This document shows positions 1 through 4,749 of a stretch of 9,681 nucleotides of DNA, piece after piece. A program made the position numbers and the translations under genes. The notes under the pieces were generated by a model. The model did not search any database, was not told the origin of the DNA, and was given only the letters and a program-made list of their open reading frames with translations. How positions within the stretch are numbered: the stretch's first letter is position 1; each line of letters starts with the position of its first letter. The stretch is from JARROD01 sp037384225 (GTDB lineage: Bacteria > Pseudomonadota > Gammaproteobacteria > Pseudomonadales > Cellvibrionaceae), in the NCBI GenBank assembly GCA_037384225.1, contig JARROD010000214.1, forward strand, positions 1 through 9,681, read 5' to 3'.

Positions 1-226
1 GCAAATCGAGTACGGCGGCAGTACCTCGAGGTACACCGGCGCCACACAAAGCCGGGGTACCAGCGTCCCGCAAATCGAGTACGGCGGCAGTACCTCGAGG
101 TACACCGGCGCCACACAAAGCCGGGGTACCAGCGTCCCGCAAATCGAGTACGGTGGCAGTACCTCGAGGTACACCGGCGCCACACAAAGCCGGCGCACCA
201 GCGGCCAGCAAACCGGGTACGGCAGC
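1..226. repeat. 69-bp tandem repeat (3 full units plus degenerate partial unit)
   Basis: Units run 1-69, 70-138 and 139-207; a degenerate partial fourth copy starts at 208 (GCAAACCGGGTACGGCAGC) and fades by about 226. Units 1 and 2 are identical. Unit 3 differs by one base in its first half and by several bases in its last 15. Each unit carries the perfect palindrome GTACCTCGAGGTAC (21-34, 90-103, 159-172) and a CCGGC...GCCGG inverted repeat with a 10-base loop. The unit length is a multiple of three (23 codons) and no stop occurs in any of the six frames, so an open frame alone does not prove that it is translated. The array is cut by the left edge and may be longer. Confidence 0.95.
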
Positions 227-253
227 GTCTCACAACGGACTTCAACGCAGAGA

Positions 254-526
254 ATGCGCTATTCAGACGAAGAAAAATCTCAAGCGATAAGCGCATGGCG
301 GGCCAGCGGGCTAACGCAGAAGGAATATGCCAGCAGCGTAGGAATCCCGCAATCCACCTTTCAAGGCTGGGCTCAAGCAAGCGGTTCAAATACCGAATCA
401 ATCGAAGAAAAGTGGACTAGACGGGTAAGCGAATGGCGGGCCAGCGGGTTATCGCAGAGTGAATTTGCCAGGAGAGAAGGAATCACGCGAGCCGCCCTTA
501 ATGATTGGGCTAAAAGAACGCGGTAA
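254..526 (+). CDS. Small protein with two transposase-accessory-type helix-turn-helix modules
   Basis: This 90-residue frame holds two copies of a W-R-A-S-G-L-[TS]-Q-x-E-[FY]-A module followed by G-I-[PT] and an aromatic/Trp end (residues about 13-40 and 59-86). That is the helix-turn-helix pattern of IS66/IS3-type accessory proteins (established family knowledge, recognised by eye). DNA-binding is therefore the likely role, but no catalytic domain is present. The two modules are 41/48 identical at DNA level (286-333 and 424-471), so they arose by internal duplication. The ATG at 254 has only a weak upstream AGAG-like sequence. The frame is open back to the window edge through the 69-bp repeat, so the protein could be the C-terminal part of a longer one carrying 23-residue repeats. 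The gene stops inside a decayed third module copy and may itself be a remnant. It converges on the channel gene. Confidence 0.55.
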   Translation: MRYSDEEKSQAISAWRASGLTQKEYASSVGIPQSTFQGWAQASGSNTESIEEKWTRRVSEWRASGLSQSEFARREGITRAALNDWAKRTR

Positions 527-546
527 GCAAATGACAGGCCAGCGGG
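286..546 (+). repeat. Three direct copies of the HTH-module start (25 bp)
   Basis: Copies lie at 286-310, 424-448 and 522-546. Copy 1 and copy 2 match at 23 of 25 positions. Copy 3 matches copy 2 at 22 of 25, and all three differences are G in copy 2 and A in copy 3. One of them turns the module's TGG (Trp) into TGA, and copy 3 is also out of frame with the preceding gene, so it is non-coding debris. Spacing is 138 bp (exactly two 69-bp lengths) and then 98 bp. Confidence 0.85.
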
Positions 547-589
547 GGCGGATACAGCTATCCTGATCCGGCGATCCTGCATCGGTCCA

Positions 590-1690
590 TTAACTGCGCC
601 TGGCGACCTTGCTCGCCAGAATCGATATCACAATTCCCAGCATCAAGTAGCCTATGATGACCTCGGTCATAATGAGGCTGGTAGCCAGGGGAGTGCGAGG
701 CGTGAAATCCCCAAACCCCAACGCGGTAAAAGTGGAAACACTGAAATACATGGTGGTAAATAGATTCCAACCCAGGGTCTCCCGATTAAGGACAGTGAAC
801 GCTGCTTCACCGAGACAAAAGAAAATGAAACCAAACAAAAGCAGCACCACCAGACACCACATTATGACCCGCGTGATGGAACGCCCACAGTCTGTCAGAG
901 CGAGCCAGATATAATAGGACAAAGGATAGGCTGTCTTAAATTCCTCGATAAAATCCTGATCCTGAGCGAAACGGCGAAAACGGCTGCTGCCGTAGCAACT
1001 GGCCACGCGTATGCCATGAAATTTAGTTTTGCGGTTGTAGCGAATGCCGTCGACCTTCGAATCCGAAAGGTCGGCTGCCTGCAAATTAGCATTGGATATA
1101 TCGGCATCGCTTAAGCGAGCATTGCGCAGGTTTGCGTGAATTAGAGTTGCGTGCTTCAAATTAGCCGAACTCAAATCACTGCCTTGTAAATCGGCACCGG
1201 ATAAATTGGTGGCAACGAAATCCACACCGACTAAAATGTTGTTGGATAAATTAGCGCCTTCAAGCATGGCGCCTGACAGATGCGCGCCAGATAAATTAGC
1301 ACCGCAAAACTCTGAAATATAACAATAGCTGTGGCGCAGATCTGCCTCCTGCAGATCGGCATCGTTGAACCGAGGCCCCCTGCGCATATGCCCGAGTTCA
1401 CGGTCGGCGGCTTCCGAGGTGGTCGACGACAGGTCCGCCCGCCTCAGGTCGGCGCCGGTGAAATCGGTCAGCAACAGGTTAGCGCGGGTCAGCCGTGCCG
1501 CCTCCAGGCAGGCGTCACTGAGGTCGGCGTGAATCAGGCGGGTACCACTGAGGTTGGCTCCCCTGAGCGAGGCGCCTTTAAGCACTGCCGCGCTGAGATC
1601 GATTCCCGACAAATCGATACCGTCGAGATCGGCACCGGACAAGTCGGCCCGCTTGCCGTTTTTGCCTTCATGGTTGGCGGCCTTAATCAA
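590..1690 (-). CDS. Pentapeptide-repeat protein fused to a two-TM potassium-channel pore domain
   Basis: The 366-residue protein starts with A(D/N)LxG-type pentapeptide repeats (residues about 14-91 and 109-213, separated by a non-repeat stretch at 92-108), which should form a right-handed quadrilateral beta-helix. A linker leads to a TM helix (about 272-293), a pore loop with the filter-like motif T-A-L-G-F-G-D (322-328) and a second TM helix (about 335-360), matching the Ion_trans_2/KcsA-like pore. GFGD in place of GYGD is a common variant and suggests K+ selectivity. The role is probably a membrane cation channel with a cytoplasmic beta-helix; its ligand is unknown. The only start codon between the upstream in-frame stop and the repeats is TTG at 1690, preceded by GAGAG at a sensible distance. 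The next ATG would remove the first repeat block. The gene is divergent from the FHA gene. GC content changes abruptly inside the gene (see findings). Confidence 0.88.
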   Translation of the reverse strand: MIKAANHEGKNGKRADLSGADLDGIDLSGIDLSAAVLKGASLRGANLSGTRLIHADLSDACLEAARLTRANLLLTDFTGADLRRADLSSTTSEAADRELGHMRRGPRFNDADLQEADLRHSYCYISEFCGANLSGAHLSGAMLEGANLSNNILVGVDFVATNLSGADLQGSDLSSANLKHATLIHANLRNARLSDADISNANLQAADLSDSKVDGIRYNRKTKFHGIRVASCYGSSRFRRFAQDQDFIEEFKTAYPLSYYIWLALTDCGRSITRVIMWCLVVLLLFGFIFFCLGEAAFTVLNRETLGWNLFTTMYFSVSTFTALGFGDFTPRTPLATSLIMTEVIIGYLMLGIVISILASKVARRS

Positions 1691-1793
1691 AAATTTTCTC
1701 TCAAAAGTTTAGTACTTAAGCGCCGTTTTCCAGGCCAGTTGGTTTGATCTATGGTTTATTTGATAGGGTTTATACCTAAACCTCAAACGCTTT

Positions 1794-1803
1794 GGGTATA
1801 CCC
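1794..1803. promoter_or_regulatory. Palindrome TGGGTATACCCA, possible operator
   Basis: GGGTATACCC is a perfect 10-bp palindrome, extended to 12 by flanking T and A (1793-1804). It lies 28 bp before the preferred start of the FHA gene, in the divergent spacer. A looser relative, TAGGGTTTATACCTA, sits about 30 bp upstream. A repressor site for the FHA gene is a guess from position and symmetry only. Confidence 0.25.
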
Positions 1804-1831
1804 AGATGTTCTTACGGGAAACGGATTCACC

Positions 1832-2965
1832 ATGTTAAGGCTACAGTTACATCAACAACCGCATCGGTTTGTAAAGCTTTCCTTTGCCACCGTCACCGTG
1901 GGGCGGGACGAGAGTAACGATCTGGTGATCGATGCGCCGACGGTTTCCGACTTTCATGCCGAAATTACCTGCCAAGCGCATCGTTACTATATCGTCGATT
2001 TGCTCAGTGCCGGCGGCACCTTTGTCAATGGGCAGTGCATCTCCGGGCGCTGCGAATTAAAAAGCTGGGATCTGGTGCGTCTGGGCAAGGTTGAGCTCGA
2101 AGTTGCCGATAGCAATAAATGCCGGCCCGGCGACTGGGCACTGCGGCCCCAGTCCAGTCAACTGGCGAGTCAGTTCTACCCCCTGAAAGCGATAACCGTT
2201 GTGGGGCGGGATCCGGACTGTGACATTGCCATTGACAACAATATGTTATCGCGCTGCCACGCCCGACTCGTTATCGATGAACATCAATTGCGGGTTATTG
2301 ACCTGAACTCCGCCAATGGCACTTTTGTCAATGGCCGGCGGATAACCGAGGCGAGGGCGCGACCCGGGGACGAATTGAGGTTCGACGAAGAGGCATTTAT
2401 TATCCTTGGGCCCCGGGGTAGCGAGCAGCCACGGCAAGTGGTCGACGACGATCACACCGTGATTCGGGCAAGCGTCCCTGAGGCGCAGTCGGAAGCGGCA
2501 AAAGTTCATTTAGTTCCGGCGCCGCCGGACGCCGAAGCAAACCGCGTTATGCCTCCGGTCGCTGACGCCGCCAGCAACCACGTTGTGCTTCCACCCGCAG
2601 CTTCTGATAAAACCCGCTTTGCGCCTCCGCCTGGAGAATCCGATAAAAGCCGCTTTGCGCCCCCGGTTGGAGAGTCCGATGAAACCCGCTTTGTGCCCAC
2701 GGCTGGAGAATCCGATGAAACCCGCTTTGTGCCTCCGCCCGTGGATGCCGATGAAACCCGTTTTGTACCGCCGCCCGCGGATGATGAAGCAACCCGCCTG
2801 TTGAGGGCCAGGGCCGCGCATCCGCCCGGCACAGACACCGAAACAACCGTGCCGCTGCCCAAGAAATCGCGCCGACTACAACCCCCTGCGTGGCTTTATG
2901 GTGGACTGGTTCTGGCGGCGGCGATTATTGGCGCGCTAGGGATGTATTTTTGGCGCAGCCGGTGA
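1832..2965 (+). CDS. Tandem-FHA, C-terminally membrane-anchored protein with D-E/K-T-R-F repeats
   Basis: The protein is 377 residues from the ATG at 1832. I prefer this start because the first FHA strand begins at once and GGGAA lies upstream; the in-frame ATG at 1751 has no convincing ribosome site and would add 27 unrelated residues. FHA1 (about 1-92) keeps G24-R25 and H42 but has S-D-F-H in place of S-R-x-H and G-G-T in place of N-G-T, so phosphothreonine binding may be weak. FHA2 (about 116-194) is canonical: G125-R126, S140-R141-x-H143 and N162-G-T. Residues 258-317 are five 12-residue repeats with D-[EK]-[TS]-R-F-[AV]-P, preceded by degenerate copies. One TM helix (about 353-374) ends the protein, giving a tail-anchored topology with cytoplasmic FHA domains. 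A phosphothreonine-reading scaffold is likely; its partner kinase is not in the window. Confidence 0.87.
   Translation: MLRLQLHQQPHRFVKLSFATVTVGRDESNDLVIDAPTVSDFHAEITCQAHRYYIVDLLSAGGTFVNGQCISGRCELKSWDLVRLGKVELEVADSNKCRPGDWALRPQSSQLASQFYPLKAITVVGRDPDCDIAIDNNMLSRCHARLVIDEHQLRVIDLNSANGTFVNGRRITEARARPGDELRFDEEAFIILGPRGSEQPRQVVDDDHTVIRASVPEAQSEAAKVHLVPAPPDAEANRVMPPVADAASNHVVLPPAASDKTRFAPPPGESDKSRFAPPVGESDETRFVPTAGESDETRFVPPPVDADETRFVPPPADDEATRLLRARAAHPPGTDTETTVPLPKKSRRLQPPAWLYGGLVLAAAIIGALGMYFWRSR
2603..2782 (+). repeat. 36-bp coding tandem repeat (five 12-residue units)
   Basis: Five units of 36 bp encode S/A-D-[KE]-[TS]-R-F-[AV]-P-x-x-x-[ED]. Four of the five have Thr and one (unit 2) has Ser at the same place. 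A sixth, partial unit follows (D-E-A-T-R-L) and two degenerate units precede. Unit lengths are constant while the DNA has drifted, which suggests selection for the spacing of the Thr-Arg-Phe motif. Confidence 0.85.
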
Positions 2966-2974
2966 ATTTTTTTG

Positions 2975-3013
2975 CGTACAGGATCCGTATACAGGATTCT
3001 GTATACAAGATCG
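2975..3013. promoter_or_regulatory. Triplicated GTATACAGGAT motif with perfect hairpin
   Basis: Three adjoining copies: CGTACAGGATC (2975-2985), CGTATACAGGATTC (2986-2999) and TGTATACAAGATCG (3000-3013). Between copies 2 and 3, GTATACAG-GATT-CTGTATAC (2987-3006) is a perfect 8-bp inverted repeat with a 4-base loop. No T-run follows on either strand, so a terminator is unlikely. TGTATACA-type palindromes are typical of dimeric repressor sites such as those of GntR-family proteins (general knowledge). It lies about 140 bp before the peptide-export operon. Confidence 0.4.
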
Positions 3014-3097
3014 TCTAAAGCCGTTATTTCCGGACAACCGCCGGATCGAAGGTATAAATTCAACTCAACTCTGAATCCCCCCGGTTTATCAACTATC

Positions 3098-3126
3098 CTT
3101 ACAATGAGTGTTGTGTACGGAATAAT
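3098..3126 (+). promoter_or_regulatory. Possible sigma70-like promoter of the export operon
   Basis: CTTACA (3098-3103; 4 of 6 to TTGACA) and AATAAT (3121-3126; 5 of 6 to TATAAT) are separated by 17 bp. They would start transcription roughly 18 bases before the peptide's ATG, leaving room for CGGAG (3137-3141). TATAAA at 3053-3058 is an alternative -10 box but has no good -35 partner. Confidence 0.3.
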
Positions 3127-3150
3127 CAAATTTTTACGGAGCAGAGAGCC

Positions 3151-3357
3151 ATGGCTAAAATTGCAATCACAGATCTGAACGCGAGCCAGGAACTTGACCG
3201 AGAGGCAATGCGCGTTATTTACGGTGGCGCACGCACGCCACGGACCCCGTCCGGTCGCGGGCAACATTCATCAGCCGCAGGCGCGGGAGCCTTGCGTTCA
3301 ACAACCAAAACGCCCTTGCTGGATCAGGCGCGGGCAAAACTTCGCGGCTGGCAGTGA
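3151..3357 (+). CDS. Double-glycine leader peptide (bacteriocin/RiPP-like secreted peptide precursor)
   Basis: The product is 68 residues. The first 26 look like a double-glycine leader: acidic and hydrophobic residues in the order D-L-N-x-S-x-E-L-D-R-E-A-M-R-V-I, then Y-G-G (24-26). This resembles the E-L-x-x-E-x-[LM]-x-x-[IV]-x-G-G pattern cut by C39 peptidase domains of ABC exporters (established knowledge of the leader class, assigned by eye). The predicted 42-residue mature part is rich in Thr, Ser, Arg, Ala and Gly and has no cysteine, so lanthionine or disulfide chemistry is excluded and any modification is unknown. The start is set by ATG with CGGAG/GAGAG upstream. It is the first gene of the operon and overlaps the next by four bases (GTGA), so the two are probably translationally coupled. 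It is likely the exported substrate. A short unrelated regulatory protein is the alternative. Confidence 0.75.
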   Translation: MAKIAITDLNASQELDREAMRVIYGGARTPRTPSGRGQHSSAAGAGALRSTTKTPLLDQARAKLRGWQ

Positions 3358-4739
3358 AACCGCAGCGATTACTGGCCGCTGTTTTCAGCCTCGTTCTCAG
3401 TGCCTGCGGCAATCTGGCGGGGCCGGACTACCAGCGCCCGGCGGTGGTGGAAAAAGAGACCTGGACCGATACCGATGTGTTGTCGCAGTCCCCGGCCGCC
3501 ACCATCAGGCCGGACTGGTGGCGCAATTTTGGCGACCCCTATCTCGATAAGCTGATGACCCGGGCGCTGGCCAACAACCTCGACCTGCGCCTGCTGGCGG
3601 CGCGTATCGGCGTCGCGGAAGCGACCATCGACCAGGTCAACGCCACCCGACTGCCGACCATCGATACCGCCACCGGCGCCAGCTTTCAGAAAGCGGAAGG
3701 CGGCGATGTCAACCGGGCGGTGAGCCAGGCCACGGCGCTGGGCTGGGAAATCGATATATGGGGGCGGTTGAATAAGGGCGTGCAGGCACAGACGGCGGAA
3801 TTCCGGGCCACAGAAGCCGATTGGCGAGCGGGCTATCTGACCCTGGCGGCGGATGTGTCCACCACCTATTTCAGCATTCTCCAGTTCGACGAGCAAAGCG
3901 ACCGCCAACAGCAAGCGCTGATCAACAACGAGGAAACCCTGTCCATCTACGAGAACTTTTTTGCCGAAGGCCTGATTGCCAAAACCCAGGTGATGCAGCA
4001 ACAGGCGGAAGTCAACCGCCTGCGCCGGGACCAACTGGAATTGGAACGGCTGCGGGAATTGTCGGAAAACGCCCTGGCGACACTGCTGGGGGTACCGGCG
4101 GGGGAGTTGTCGGTACCGATGCGCCACCTCAGCGACAGTATTTCGCCGATCCTGGTGCCGGGGGGCCTGCCGGCGCAACTGCTGTCGCGGCGGCCGGATA
4201 TTATCGCCGCCGAATACCGGGTATTACAGGCCCACGAACTGGTGGGGCAGGCGCGGCTGGCGCAGCTGCCGTCCATCAGTCTCACCGCCAATACCGGCAA
4301 CACCAGCGTGCAACTGGCCGATTTACTGAAAACCTGGACCTTTGGCCTGACCCCGGCGGTGAACCTGCCCCTGTTCGATCCCGCCGTCAAAGCCAGATTG
4401 CGGGTCAGCGAGGCGCAAACCCGGGTCGCCGAGGAACAATACCGGCGCACGGTTATGCGGGCCTTCGAGGAAGTGGAGAACGCGCTGGTTAATCTCAGTA
4501 GTCGACGGCGCCAGCACCGGCAGGTGCTGGAGCGGCGCGACAAACTGCGCGTGGTCAGCGACCAGGTCAGTGCGCATATGCGCGAGGGCATGGTGACCCA
4601 GTTGGAGGTGTTTGAAGCCGAGCGCTCCCTGCTCGACGCCGAACTGGCGCTGCTGGCGAACCACCAACTGCTGCTGAGCGATACCGTGGCCCTATACAAA
4701 GCCCTGGGCGGAGGTTGGCCGCAACAGGTCGTGGAGTGA
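3354..4739 (+). CDS. NodT/TolC-family outer-membrane efflux lipoprotein
   Basis: The 461-residue product begins with a lipoprotein signal peptide ending in the lipobox L-S-A-C (Cys18), so it should be acylated and inserted in the outer membrane. Typical NodT features are G-P-D-Y-x-x-P just after the cysteine, W-E-I-D-I-W-G-R-L (131-139), and G-L-P-A-x-L-L-x-R-R-P-D-I-x-A-A-E (271-287), plus two long helical OEP domains. Length fits the family. It would form the trimeric outer-membrane/periplasmic duct. NodT proteins more often serve RND pumps, but the HlyD-type adaptor downstream suggests service in a type I exporter here. Start is GTG at 3354, overlapping the peptide gene's stop. No Shine-Dalgarno is evident, so reinitiation is likely. 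Confidence 0.92.
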   Translation: MKPQRLLAAVFSLVLSACGNLAGPDYQRPAVVEKETWTDTDVLSQSPAATIRPDWWRNFGDPYLDKLMTRALANNLDLRLLAARIGVAEATIDQVNATRLPTIDTATGASFQKAEGGDVNRAVSQATALGWEIDIWGRLNKGVQAQTAEFRATEADWRAGYLTLAADVSTTYFSILQFDEQSDRQQQALINNEETLSIYENFFAEGLIAKTQVMQQQAEVNRLRRDQLELERLRELSENALATLLGVPAGELSVPMRHLSDSISPILVPGGLPAQLLSRRPDIIAAEYRVLQAHELVGQARLAQLPSISLTANTGNTSVQLADLLKTWTFGLTPAVNLPLFDPAVKARLRVSEAQTRVAEEQYRRTVMRAFEEVENALVNLSSRRRQHRQVLERRDKLRVVSDQVSAHMREGMVTQLEVFEAERSLLDAELALLANHQLLLSDTVALYKALGGGWPQQVVE

Positions 4740-4749
4740 CCCCAAGTCA

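Noticed and set aside
1..207. CRISPR-like array at the left edge
   Set aside because: The whole 69-bp unit repeats without unique spacers; it is a plain tandem repeat.
550..563. GGATA-CAGC-TATCC stem between the convergent genes as a terminator
   Set aside because: The stem is only five bp with no T-run on either strand.
1331..1747. 138-residue plus-strand frame opposite the channel gene
   Set aside because: It is an antisense shadow of GC-rich pentapeptide codons, with periodic Val/Gly/Gln composition and no domain.
2506..2862. Repetitive minus-strand frames opposite the FHA-protein tail
   Set aside because: They only mirror the 36-bp coding repeats; the plus frame gives the consistent T-R-F motif joined to FHA and TM domains.
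2987..3006. Rho-independent terminator after the first FHA gene
   Set aside because: The hairpin is perfect but AT-rich, and no T-run follows it on either strand.
3369..4178. 269-residue minus-strand frame inside the NodT gene
   Set aside because: It lies antisense to a gene with clear family motifs, and its His/Arg/Gln/Gly-rich composition is typical of GC-rich shadow frames.
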